A DNA stretch of 21,542 nt. Source: UBA8110 sp964597275. GTDB taxonomy: Bacteria; SAR324; NAC60-12. Position 1 is the first letter of the stretch; every line of letters starts with the position of its first letter. The stretch is taken from the NCBI GenBank assembly GCA_964597275.1, contig CAZQXS010000061.1:1-21542 (forward strand). Reading direction: 5' to 3'. The position numbers were made by a program, and so were the translations under genes. Positions 14,874 to 21,542 of the stretch are shown here, in pieces. The notes below the pieces were generated by a model that ran no database searches, was not told the origin of the DNA, and saw nothing but the letters and a program-made list of their open reading frames with translations.

Positions 14874-16429
14874 GCCTGCGCCCGCATGGCCTCCGGAGGC
14901 AGCAGGACCTTGTGTTTCCAGCGCAGGCGGCGGTCCACTTCCGGAGGGATGACGGCTGGGAAATGCTCCTTGAGGATTTCGCAGGCGCGTTCTCGTCCGC
15001 GCTGGAGCATGTCCGCGCCCCCGGATTTTTCCCAAAGGTCGGGGGTCTGGCGGTCGGCGATCTGGGGGTAAACGTAATCGGTTTCCATCCGGGCCAGCGT
15101 CTGTTCGTGCCCAAGGTAGTGACCGATGCCCTGCGAGACTTCGGCGATGACTTCGGTGGAAACCGTCTCTTCGTCCACCTCGACTCCCCGGAGACTGCGC
15201 ATCACTCCGCCGAGCATGTCGTTGTCGATGACAAAGCTCTCCAGCGAACAGCCGAGCAGGCTGGAGAGCGTGCCACAGGCGTGGGTGATGATGTTGCAGC
15301 CCGCCAACGCGGCCAGCGTCACTGAGAGATTTTTTTCGTAGCCGGCCTGCGCGTCATGCACCTTGGAGTCGGTGTAGCCCGCGATGGAACTGGTGGGAAT
15401 GCCGTAGTGCCGCCCCATCTGCGCCGCCGAGGCCATCAGCACCGCCTGTTCCCCGCTGCCGCCGCACATCGCCCCCGTGCGTAAGTCAGAAACCAGCGGC
15501 TTGGGGGCGAAGATGATTGCCGCCTCCGGATTCACCAGCCAGGCGAAGGTGATCCCGGCCAGCGACTCGGCGACCGCCTGCACCAGCGATCCCGCCAAAG
15601 TTACGGGGCTGGTCGCGCCCATCTGTCCGGCGGAGATCAGTTGCACGGGAAATCCACGCAGAACCGCCTGCTCCACCACGTCCAGTGCCTCGGTGGCAAA
15701 GCGCATCGGCGGCACCACATGCGTGGCCATCACCGTCAGGAAGGGCCGCTCCCGGAAGGCTTGCTCGCCCCCGGCGACTTCGTAGCACAATTCGGCGACC
15801 GCCTGCACGTTGGCGGGGTCGGAAATGCTGATGCAGACGTGCTTGGTGGTTCCGGCGAGGCAGGCGTAGGCGGTGTTGACATCCAGCGACAGCGAGTCCG
15901 GCGCGTCGGTGCAGACGACGGGACGGCTGAAGAGGTGGATGTGCTCCAGCGTGTCCACCACGCGGGCGACGTTGTAGAGATCGCGCACCGTGCCGTTGCG
16001 ATACGTTCCGGTGTCAAGGTCGAGGAACATCGGAGCGCCGCCCCCGGTTCCGGTATGCACGCGGTCCCCGGAAACATCAAGATCGTGCCCCGGCCCGCGT
16101 CCGTGCAGCACCACATCCCGCCGCAAACTGGCGAGGCATTCCTCCACCAGCACCGCCGGAAACAGGAGCCGTTTTTCCGGGGTGAACTCCCCGCCCCGTG
16201 TGGTCACACGCTCGACCATCGAGGGCGAGGCTTGCGAAAGGCCGACGGTCTCCAGCAGGTGCAGGGCGGCGTTGTGGATGCGGGTGATTTCCTCCGCACT
16301 CAATGGAGCGTACTGCCCTCCGGACAGGCCCGGCCAGACGGCCTTTGGAGCGGAAGCTGTGGTGGCCCGATCGCGCTTGCGGGCCTGTCGCCCCCGTCGC
16401 GGGGATTTTTTTTTGGCCGACTCGGTCAC
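14870..16429 (-). CDS. MttB-family (trimethylamine/betaine) methyltransferase, non-pyrrolysine type
   Basis: The 519-aa protein is an MttB-family (COG5598) methyltransferase, which in studied members moves a methyl group from a quaternary or tertiary amine to a corrinoid protein. Family sequence includes EEITRIHNAALHLLETVG near the N-terminus, SDLRTGAMCGGSGEQA, GYTDSKVHDAQAGYEK and SLLGCSLESFVIDNDMLGG. Archaeal MttB needs pyrrolysine encoded by UAG. Here the frame has no internal UAG, so this is a non-Pyl homologue like the glycine-betaine enzyme MtgB. The GTG at 16429 is taken as the start because it overlaps the stop of the preceding 51-aa gene (GTGA) and removes an upstream stretch with no coding signal. 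The first 30 residues are very basic. No corrinoid protein gene is in the window. Substrate candidates are betaines; none is proven. Confidence 0.92.
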   Translation of the reverse strand: MTESAKKKSPRRGRQARKRDRATTASAPKAVWPGLSGGQYAPLSAEEITRIHNAALHLLETVGLSQASPSMVERVTTRGGEFTPEKRLLFPAVLVEECLASLRRDVVLHGRGPGHDLDVSGDRVHTGTGGGAPMFLDLDTGTYRNGTVRDLYNVARVVDTLEHIHLFSRPVVCTDAPDSLSLDVNTAYACLAGTTKHVCISISDPANVQAVAELCYEVAGGEQAFRERPFLTVMATHVVPPMRFATEALDVVEQAVLRGFPVQLISAGQMGATSPVTLAGSLVQAVAESLAGITFAWLVNPEAAIIFAPKPLVSDLRTGAMCGGSGEQAVLMASAAQMGRHYGIPTSSIAGYTDSKVHDAQAGYEKNLSVTLAALAGCNIITHACGTLSSLLGCSLESFVIDNDMLGGVMRSLRGVEVDEETVSTEVIAEVSQGIGHYLGHEQTLARMETDYVYPQIADRQTPDLWEKSGGADMLQRGRERACEILKEHFPAVIPPEVDRRLRWKHKVLLPPEAMRAQA

Positions 16430-16581
16430 AGGAGTTTGACCAGTGCGGCAATCAGGGCGGCTTGAGCCACGAGCATCGTGGCGACCCACTTGATGATCTC
16501 CACCTTGACTTCCACCAAATCCCGTTTGGTGGCCAATTCTTCCAAGTGCCCGTTTTGTCCGTCAACGGTCAGTGCGCCCAT
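16426..16581 (-). CDS. 51-aa membrane peptide resembling the C-terminus of DUF1640/CCDC90-like proteins
   Basis: The 51-codon frame begins MGALTVDGQNG, continues LEELATKRDLVEVK, and ends in one membrane span, IKWVATMLVAQAALIAALVK, two residues before the stop. The ATKxDL followed by IKW..xxLAQAALIAAL pattern is typical of the C-terminal end of DUF1640-type bacterial coiled-coil membrane proteins, which normally have a longer coiled-coil N-terminus. The gene may therefore be a miniature member or the remnant of one. The stop overlaps the GTG start of the MttB-like gene by four bases, so translation of the two is probably coupled. No strong ribosome binding site precedes the ATG, and a TGA lies just upstream in frame. 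A role in tethering the pathway enzymes to the membrane is speculative. Confidence 0.65.
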   Translation of the reverse strand: MGALTVDGQNGHLEELATKRDLVEVKVEIIKWVATMLVAQAALIAALVKLL

Positions 16582-16695
16582 TGCGATGGCTCAAGGGTTG
16601 AAATTTTTTTGGACATGACAGGCGGAACCTTCCCAAAAAGTTCCAAAGGCACATGCTCCCATGATCGTCCCAAAAGCTCAACGGGTTTGTCGCAC

Positions 16696-17484
16696 TCAGG
16701 CTTGCCGGAAACCCGGCTTCCGTTTTTCCAGAAACGCATGGATGCCCTCCTGTCCTTCCGCGCCAGAAACGGCATCGGCAATGCCGCGAGACTCGGCTTC
16801 CATCTGGGCTTCAAAGTCGGTCTGGAAGGTCTGCGTCAGCAACCGCTTGACCTGCCCGTGTGCGAACAGCGGTCCCTGCGCCAGTTTTTGCGCAAGCTGA
16901 TTTGCTTCTGCCAGCAAATCCGCATCTGGAATGACCTTCGTGATCAACTGCCACTCCAGTGCGGTTGCGGAATCGAGGACGGGATTTGTGAAGATCATCT
17001 CGGCGGCGCGGCGCAGCCCCACAATGCGCGGCAGGAAGTAGGTGGAACTGCCGTCCGGCACCAGTCCGGCGCGGGTGTAGGCCATCGTGAACTTGGCAGA
17101 TTCGGCGGCCAACACCAAATCGGCGCACAACACCAATCCCATGCCGCCGCCTGCGACAGTGCCGTTGACCGCCGTGATGAGCGGAGCGGACATCCGGGCA
17201 AACCGCGAAAGCGCCCCGTGCAGGGCGGTGGTCATGCGCTTGGCCAGCGCGGCCACTTGGTCTCCGGCCTCGGCAAAGCCCTTGAGGTCGCCTCCGGCGC
17301 AGAACATCCTGCCTTGCGCGGTGAGCAGCACGGCGCGGATTTCGGGGTCGGTGTCGCAGCGGATGGACACGTCCAGCAGTTCCTCGGCCATCTTCAGGTT
17401 GAGGCTGTTGGCGGCGTCCGGGCGGTTGATCGTGATGCGGGCGACTTGATCTTGGATTTCAAAAAGCAGGGTTTCGTAGCTCAT
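16696..17484 (-). CDS. Enoyl-CoA hydratase/isomerase family protein, PaaG-like
   Basis: The 262-aa protein is a crotonase-fold acyl-CoA enzyme. The oxyanion-hole loops are FCAGGDLKGF (residues 61-70) and NGTVAGGGMGLVL (107-119). The two catalytic Glu residues of classical enoyl-CoA hydratase are absent: Gly116 stands at the first, and YTRAGLVPD replaces the second region. Asp144 in GLVPDGSSTYFLPR matches the single catalytic Asp of PaaG-type isomerases, which shift double bonds or isomerise epoxy-CoA esters. The C-terminal EGIHAFLEKRKPGF is usual for the family. The frame is open upstream of 17484, but the family N-terminus (MSYETLLFE) begins at this ATG. It lies 32 bases after the 2-oxoglutarate oxygenase gene and 114 bases before the methylamine operon. 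No CoA ligase is nearby, so its pathway is open. Confidence 0.9.
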   Translation of the reverse strand: MSYETLLFEIQDQVARITINRPDAANSLNLKMAEELLDVSIRCDTDPEIRAVLLTAQGRMFCAGGDLKGFAEAGDQVAALAKRMTTALHGALSRFARMSAPLITAVNGTVAGGGMGLVLCADLVLAAESAKFTMAYTRAGLVPDGSSTYFLPRIVGLRRAAEMIFTNPVLDSATALEWQLITKVIPDADLLAEANQLAQKLAQGPLFAHGQVKRLLTQTFQTDFEAQMEAESRGIADAVSGAEGQEGIHAFLEKRKPGFRQA

Positions 17485-17516
17485 GAGACGATTCGGTTGA
17501 AGCAAGAGGTTGCGGG

Positions 17517-18305
17517 TTAAGCGGTGCGGCCCCAGAAGTACTCGCGGACGGCATCGCTGTTGAGTTGATTGGGCTGTTCGGTGTAGCACAACACGGGCAC
17601 CAGACGCGATACGTTGCCGGAGACTTCCGTGACACGATGCAGGGTTTGGCGACCTCCGAAGATCAGCAGCGAGCCTTCCGTGAACGGCAGGCGGCACACG
17701 CCCTCGCGTTCGCCGTCCAGCACTCCGCCGACAAGCGCCTGCTCATCCGGAAGCCCTCGGATTTGCGGGACGTACTCAAAATCGCCGCCCTGCTCCGGGG
17801 CTTGCAGCATGAGCGTGGTGGTGAATTCCGATTCGTCAAAATGCCAGCCATGCCGGCCTCCGGCCCGGAAGACGTTGATGGAACACGCGCCCAGCGGATC
17901 GGCAAAGTGATGCAGGGTGGACTTGCTCAAAACCAAGCGGATCAGTTCCTTGAGCGGGGGCCACTGGTACAAGCCCCTCAGCAAAGCATCCGGGGGCAGC
18001 AAATCGTAGGCGACCGAACCGACATCGGTGGCTTCCGGTGCCTCGGCAGGGTTGCCGTTGTTGCCCGCCCCGCCTTTCTCCAGATACACCGTGTGGGTGT
18101 CGCGAACAAAGAACGCCTGATCCTCCAGATTCCGGGCTTCCTCCTGAAGCACTTGCAACCCGTGTGGGGTCAGGAATTCTGGCAGGTGGCAAAAACCGTC
18201 AGTGCGATACTCAGAAGCCAGCTTGGCGACAAACCGATTCCCAAACTCCGTGTCCAGCTTCGTCAAGGGATAGCGGTCGAGGGCGACCAGTGTTGCGGGA
18301 TTCAT
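17517..18305 (-). CDS. 2-oxoglutarate/Fe(II)-dependent oxygenase family protein
   Basis: The 262-aa protein has the double-stranded beta-helix signature of non-heme iron oxygenases. His155 and Asp157 in GWHFDES and His223 in TLHRVTE form the iron site. Arg234 in SRLVPVLCY, about 11 residues later, would bind the 2-oxoglutarate carboxylate. SLLIFGGRQ and FEYVPQ are also usual for the fold. The enzymes couple 2-oxoglutarate decarboxylation to hydroxylation or related oxidation of a substrate, here unknown. The general look recalls ArpA/HalD-like oxygenases that act on small amines or amino acids; this is an impression and not tested. The start at 18305 (MNPATLVAL) has GGAG 5 bases upstream, which decides it over longer open frames. 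A candidate promoter lies just upstream. Confidence 0.88.
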   Translation of the reverse strand: MNPATLVALDRYPLTKLDTEFGNRFVAKLASEYRTDGFCHLPEFLTPHGLQVLQEEARNLEDQAFFVRDTHTVYLEKGGAGNNGNPAEAPEATDVGSVAYDLLPPDALLRGLYQWPPLKELIRLVLSKSTLHHFADPLGACSINVFRAGGRHGWHFDESEFTTTLMLQAPEQGGDFEYVPQIRGLPDEQALVGGVLDGEREGVCRLPFTEGSLLIFGGRQTLHRVTEVSGNVSRLVPVLCYTEQPNQLNSDAVREYFWGRTA

Positions 18306-18342
18306 GAATCTCCAGAAATTGGGGCATCGAACAGCCTGCACT

Positions 18343-18371
18343 ATCCTATACACACTTTCCGAGATTCGCAA
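18343..18371 (-). promoter_or_regulatory. Candidate sigma-70 type promoter for the 2OG oxygenase gene
   Basis: On the minus strand, TTGCGA (18371-18366) and TAGGAT (18348-18343) are separated by 17 bases. Each matches four of six consensus positions. They lie 38 to 66 bases upstream of the oxygenase ATG at 18305, in the 99-base gap after queA. The match was found by eye and is moderate, and GC-rich hosts often use weaker boxes. Confidence 0.4.
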
Positions 18372-18404
18372 AACACACCCCTCGGAACGGACGTGAAGGA
18401 AAGG

Positions 18405-19457
18405 TCAGAGCAGCAACATGCAGTCTCCGTAGCTGAAGAAACGGTAGCGTTCCCGGATGGCCTCGGCGTAGGCGTGGAGCAGGCGTTCCCGTCCACAGAG
18501 TGCCGAGACGAGGAGCAGCAGGGTGGATTGGGGCAGGTGGAAATTGGTGAGCAGGCCATCCACCATTTTGAAGTCATACGGGGGAAAGACAAAGAGGTTG
18601 GTCCAGCCGGAAGGTTCTTTGAAGCTCTGCTGGGCCAGCGTTTCCAGCACCCGCACGGAAGTGGTTCCCACGGCAATGAGACGCTTGCGCTCCTGCGACA
18701 GTTCCCGGAGCCGGGCCAGCGTCTCCGGCGTGACCGAGTACGCCTCGTGGTGCATGGCATGCTCCCGGATGTCCTCCACCTGCACGGGCGCGAAGGTGCC
18801 GCGTCCGACATGCAGCGTGACCTCCAACCGTTCGATGCCACGCTGGTCGAGCGCGTCGAGGATTTCCGGAGTGAAGTGCAGGCCCGCCGTGGGAGCGGCC
18901 ACCGCGCCCGGCTCCTTCGCATAGCAGGTTTGGTAGCGTTCGCGGTCGGCTTGCGCGAGGTCGGGTGCGCTTTCCCGGCGGGCAATGTAGGGGGGCAGCG
19001 GCGGCAGGCCGATTTCCTCCAGAGCCTCCGTCAGTGATCCTTCCAGTTCAAACTGCAAGAGCCAAGTGCCATCGTCCAGCCGCTCCCGCGCCACCGCGAC
19101 CAGCCGCCCGTCACCAAACTCCAGTTCCTCGCCGAGCTTGATGCGTCCGGCCTTGCGGACCAGCGCGGACCAGATGTTGGGTGCTTGCTCTTCCAGCAAC
19201 AACGCTTCCAGCTTGGCGCCGGTGCGCCGCTGTCCCAGCAGACGGGCCGGGAGGACGCGGGTGTTGTTGAAAACGAGGGTGCTGTCTGCGGGCAGCAGCG
19301 CGGTCAGATCAGAAAAGGAGTGGTGGTGCAGGAGGTCGCTGGCGAGGTCCAGTCGCAGCATCCGCGAAGCGTCCCGCTGGGGAGCGGGATGCTGGGCGAT
19401 CAGGTCTTCGGGAAGGGTGAAGTCGTAGGAGTCCAGCCGCCAGTCGGGATGGCTCAT
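18405..19457 (-). CDS. queA: S-adenosylmethionine:tRNA ribosyltransferase-isomerase
   Basis: The 350-aa enzyme QueA (EC 2.4.99.17) transfers and isomerises the ribosyl group of S-adenosylmethionine onto preQ1 in tRNA, giving epoxyqueuosine, the penultimate step of queuosine synthesis. Family signatures run through the protein: YDFTLPEDLIAQHPAPQRDASRM-type N-terminus, FNNTRVLPARL near residue 65, GAVAAPTAGLHFT, LHVGRGTFAPV, and the C-terminal FKMVDGLLTNFHLPQSTLLLLVSA region. The length is usual for the family. The ATG at 19457 is preferred over a TTG at 19460; GAGGG lies just upstream in the six-base gap after fliN, so the two genes are probably co-transcribed. No other queuosine gene is in the window. 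The call is secure. Confidence 0.97.
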   Translation of the reverse strand: MSHPDWRLDSYDFTLPEDLIAQHPAPQRDASRMLRLDLASDLLHHHSFSDLTALLPADSTLVFNNTRVLPARLLGQRRTGAKLEALLLEEQAPNIWSALVRKAGRIKLGEELEFGDGRLVAVARERLDDGTWLLQFELEGSLTEALEEIGLPPLPPYIARRESAPDLAQADRERYQTCYAKEPGAVAAPTAGLHFTPEILDALDQRGIERLEVTLHVGRGTFAPVQVEDIREHAMHHEAYSVTPETLARLRELSQERKRLIAVGTTSVRVLETLAQQSFKEPSGWTNLFVFPPYDFKMVDGLLTNFHLPQSTLLLLVSALCGRERLLHAYAEAIRERYRFFSYGDCMLLL

Positions 19458-19463
19458 CAACCC

Positions 19464-19988
19464 TCACATGCTGGGCGAATCAACCCCCCCCATGCGCTTG
19501 ATTCGGTCTTCTGGAGGAATGACCTCGGTGAGCCGCGCTCCAAACTTCTCATTGATGACCACCACCTCGCCACGAGCGATGAGCTTGCCGTTGACAAAGA
19601 GATCGAGATCCTCGCCCACCAGCCGATGCAGTTCCAGCACCGACCCTTGACCGAGCGAGAGCAAATCGCCGATCTGGAGCTTGGCGCGTCCGACCTCGAA
19701 GGTGAGCGTGAGGGGCATTTCCATGAGGAATCCCACGTCCATGCCTTCCAGCGCCGCCCCTTCGCTGCCGACCTCCATCGGCGCAGACGAGGCATCGTCA
19801 AGCATCGCGTCCAAATCCCCCACTTCGCCGGAATCATCGGCGGTCTCCTCCACACTGGCCGTGATCAAATCATTCAGCCCCCCCTCATCCTCTGCTCCAG
19901 CGGCGGCGTCCTCCGATTCGTTGACCAGCGCGTCAAGATCCGCTTCTGCGTCGCCGGATTCTTCCAGTGTTTCTTCTTCCTCTGCCAT
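19464..19988 (-). CDS. fliN: Flagellar motor switch protein FliN
   Basis: The 174-aa protein has a C-terminal SpoA/FliN domain (about residues 87-160: FLMEMPLTLTFEVGR, LLSLGQGSVLEL, LFVNGKLIARGEVVV, FGARLTEVI), the part of the C-ring that binds CheY and the export apparatus at the cytoplasmic face of the flagellar motor. The first 85 residues form a very acidic, low-complexity linker full of Glu and Asp, longer than in short FliN proteins. The start at 19988 (MAEEEETLEE) has AAGGAG 5 bases upstream; an open extension of 11 codons before it has no such site. It lies 13 bases after the sucraseferredoxin gene and 6 bases before queA, with no other flagellar gene in the window. A type III secretion SctQ-like protein is a less likely alternative. 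Confidence 0.93.
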   Translation of the reverse strand: MAEEEETLEESGDAEADLDALVNESEDAAAGAEDEGGLNDLITASVEETADDSGEVGDLDAMLDDASSAPMEVGSEGAALEGMDVGFLMEMPLTLTFEVGRAKLQIGDLLSLGQGSVLELHRLVGEDLDLFVNGKLIARGEVVVINEKFGARLTEVIPPEDRIKRMGGVDSPSM

Positions 19989-20001
19989 CACTTCTCCTTC
20001 G

Positions 20002-20949
20002 TCATGCCCGCAGAGGGGCATTCAAATGTCGTGTTTCGGTCAGCACCCAACCGGTGCGCGCTTCGGGTTTATCGAGCGCGTCGCAACCTCCTGGCCCCGC
20101 AACGGTTTGGTGGCGCAGCACCAGTTCCATCTGCCGGAGTTGCTGAGGGTGGGCCGCACTGCGGTACACCACCGTGGCCAGCCGCTCGGTTCCGTTTTCT
20201 TGCAACGACTCCAGCCGCGACTCCAAGATCGTCTCCGCACCGGAAACCGCATGGTGCAACCACGCCTCGGCGAGTTGATCCGCATCCTTCCGGAAGACGT
20301 TGCCCCGGTAGGTTGCGGGATGCACCCGCTGCTGCGCCCAAGCGTCCAGCAAGGCCGGAACCTGCTCAGCGGTCACATGGCCATGCGCCTCGCCAGAGGG
20401 CAAATGCACCAAGGTCGGTGCAAAGCGGTGTCCGCCCAAATGACTGCTCTGCCAAAGATTGAGCGACAAGCCGCGAGCGGTGATTTCCCGCTGGAGTTGC
20501 GAATGCAACGCCTGACCAAACTTTGCACAGCATTTATCATGCCGACCGTGAGTGCAGACCATCACCTCCGGGATTTCCAAGGCGCGGGGTGCGTGCTGCT
20601 GACCTTTGCCTGCAAAGTGATCCTCCAGCACAGACTGGATCCGCTCCGGAGCCACCTCCTCATAAATCTGGCGGTCGGGATAGACGTGCAACGAGCAATT
20701 CCCCGCTTCCATTCCGGGTCGGCTGATCAAGCGCAGGACGATCTTGCCGTTCGCCACGCTCAACGCCTTCATCCAGCGTTTCAGGCCTGCCGGAAAGCCA
20801 CCCCCGGAGTCAAGCGCCTCATACTTCCACAAGCGCTTGGGCCAAGTGATGAAGATCAGGTGCTTGGCTTGTGAGGCCGTTCCGGAAAGCGGTTCTGTCA
20901 GATTTTTGGAGATGAGGCTGCAATACTCGTGAGTCATGGTGTTGGACAT
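20002..20949 (-). CDS. Sucraseferredoxin-like (thioredoxin-fold 2Fe-2S) protein
   Basis: The 315-aa protein belongs to the sucrase/ferredoxin-like family (PF06999). The diagnostic segments are VCTHGRHDKCCAKFG (Cys132, His134, Cys140, Cys141), SSHLGGHRFAPTLVHLPSG (His170, His174) and the following HGHV. Relatives such as yeast Apd1 have a C-terminal thioredoxin-like domain with a 2Fe-2S cluster held by two Cys and two His; the residues seen here fit that pattern. The N-terminal 120 residues form the family's less conserved part. The cellular role in bacteria is not established; electron transfer or redox sensing is the likely function. The start at 20949 has no clear ribosome binding site, and an ATG at 20937 is a close alternative. 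It is first in a likely three-gene run with fliN and queA. Confidence 0.88.
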   Translation of the reverse strand: MSNTMTHEYCSLISKNLTEPLSGTASQAKHLIFITWPKRLWKYEALDSGGGFPAGLKRWMKALSVANGKIVLRLISRPGMEAGNCSLHVYPDRQIYEEVAPERIQSVLEDHFAGKGQQHAPRALEIPEVMVCTHGRHDKCCAKFGQALHSQLQREITARGLSLNLWQSSHLGGHRFAPTLVHLPSGEAHGHVTAEQVPALLDAWAQQRVHPATYRGNVFRKDADQLAEAWLHHAVSGAETILESRLESLQENGTERLATVVYRSAAHPQQLRQMELVLRHQTVAGPGGCDALDKPEARTGWVLTETRHLNAPLRA

Positions 20950-21029
20950 GCAAGAAGCGGTTCAGGTTTTCTTTTGCAAACGAATGCTTCATCTTGGGGG
21001 AACCCCGCAACGAATCAAGGCATCTTCGC

Positions 21030-21443
21030 ATGTTGCGCCAATTCACACTCACCGTCTTGCTGTTCACCACCACCTCCTGTGCGTGGGGCGGCGATTACTT
21101 TCAGTGGCTTCTGGAGGTTTTCCCGGAAGGACGCTACCGGAACTCGGTGCGGGAAGTCGTGAGCCAAGACACCCAATTCCAATCGCGGGGCTGGACCTGC
21201 ACGGTCGAGCAGGGCTGGCAGAGCAACGGCGCCTGGCTACTTTTGGAAGGCAAGTCGCTGGTCTGCCGCAAGGACGGGTCTCCGGAAAAACGCCTCGACC
21301 TCGTTTGTAGCAACCACGACCCCGCGCCCCGCAACCGCTCGCGCCCGGTGCAACACGCCGGGTTCTACCTCGACGACTCCCGCCCGGAAAGCACCCCCTT
21401 CCTGCGGCTGGGTTGCCAAACGGTGGTGCAGCGGCTGTGGTGA
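21030..21443 (+). CDS. Small secreted protein, unknown function
   Basis: The 137-aa product begins MLRQFTLTVLLFTTTSCAWGGD, which looks like a signal peptide: a basic residue, a hydrophobic run, and then Ala-Trp-Gly or a weak lipobox at Cys17 (TTSC, lacking the usual Leu). The mature part has four further Cys (in GWTCTV, LVCRKD, LVCSNH and LGCQTV), so two disulfides are possible and a periplasmic location is likely. AAGG lies 9 bases before the ATG at 21030, and the longer open frame from a TTG at 20994 is less convincing. It diverges from the sucraseferredoxin gene, and its end lies four bases from the end of the convergent DAHP synthase gene. No family is recognised. Confidence 0.7.
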   Translation: MLRQFTLTVLLFTTTSCAWGGDYFQWLLEVFPEGRYRNSVREVVSQDTQFQSRGWTCTVEQGWQSNGAWLLLEGKSLVCRKDGSPEKRLDLVCSNHDPAPRNRSRPVQHAGFYLDDSRPESTPFLRLGCQTVVQRLW

Positions 21444-21447
21444 GGAA

Positions 21448-21542
21448 TCAGTTGAGGATGCTCTTGAGTTCCTGATGCGCGTCCAGTAGGATGCGGCGGG
21501 TGTTCTCCCAACCGAGGCAGGCGTCGGTGATGGACACGCCGT
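21448..21542 (-). CDS. DAHP synthase (3-deoxy-7-phosphoheptulonate synthase), C-terminal end
   Basis: Only the last 31 codons lie in the window. They read GVSITDACLGWENTRRIL, a tail of about ten residues, then the stop. SITDAC.GW is the C-terminal hallmark of class I DAHP synthases (EC 2.5.1.54, AroF/AroG/AroH type), which condense phosphoenolpyruvate and erythrose-4-phosphate in the first step of aromatic amino acid synthesis. The match to the E. coli-type C-terminus is clear. Which paralogue it is, and its feedback specificity, cannot be told from this end. Confidence 0.9.
   Translation of the reverse strand, partial: GVSITDACLGWENTRRILLDAHQELKSILN

Noticed and set aside
16569..16614. A 15-codon leader peptide (MSKKISTLEPSQWAH) overlapping the 51-aa gene in another frame
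   Set aside because: It is short, has no attenuator-like codon run or hairpin, and could be chance. A frameshift joining it to the 51-aa frame is blocked by a TGA.
16624..16644. Inverted repeat GGAAC/GTTCC upstream of the methyltransferase operon
   Set aside because: It has only five-base arms with an eleven-base spacer, which is expected by chance.
16704..16717. GC-rich hairpin near the end of the crotonase gene as a terminator
   Set aside because: It lies inside the coding sequence and has no T-tract after it.
19514..19521. Third copy of the palindromic repeat end (GGAATGAC) in fliN
   Set aside because: Only eight bases match, inside a conserved coding region.

Overview
The window is a GC-rich, densely coded bacterial chromosome segment. 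A flagellar switch gene (fliN), bacterial queuosine and shikimate genes, Bcr/CflA-type efflux and two kinds of dispersed palindromic repeat suggest a motile Gram-negative, probably proteobacterium-like, environmental organism. The taxonomy is an inference. An apparent selenoprotein gene implies that the host has selenocysteine machinery elsewhere in its genome.

Layout. Positions 1-4186 lie on the minus strand: a DHH phosphoesterase cut by the window edge, a 56-aa membrane-anchored peptide, chorismate synthase (aroC), a PHP-type phosphatase and a Bcr/CflA-like MFS transporter, with a palindromic repeat on each side of the aroC block. A 22-bp perfect palindrome lies in the divergent promoter region in front of the transporter. 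Positions 4378-8485 lie on the plus strand and form a sulfur/selenium cluster: a thiol-dioxygenase cupin, a four-module rhodanese protein with one catalytic cysteine, an aldo/keto reductase, and a GrdB-like protein whose in-frame UGA sits in a U-P-V-C motif followed by a SECIS-like hairpin.

Positions 8482-16581 (minus strand) form a compact operon in which nearly every stop overlaps the next start: a 51-aa membrane peptide, an MttB-family methyltransferase without pyrrolysine, a TMADH/dimethylglycine-type FMN/FeS oxidoreductase, a ThDP enzyme with Xsc-like features, a TcuA-like flavoprotein and an FrhB-like FeS protein. Its last gene shares a CTAG with the end of the convergent selenoprotein gene. 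The set looks like a catabolic pathway for a methylated (quaternary) amine. The substrate is unknown.

Positions 16696-20949 (minus strand) carry a PaaG-like crotonase, a 2-oxoglutarate/Fe(II) oxygenase, queA, fliN and a sucraseferredoxin-like protein. A small secreted protein follows on the plus strand, and the window ends in the 3' end of a DAHP synthase gene. All intergenic gaps are under about 190 bases. No tRNA, rRNA, CRISPR array or transposase gene was seen.
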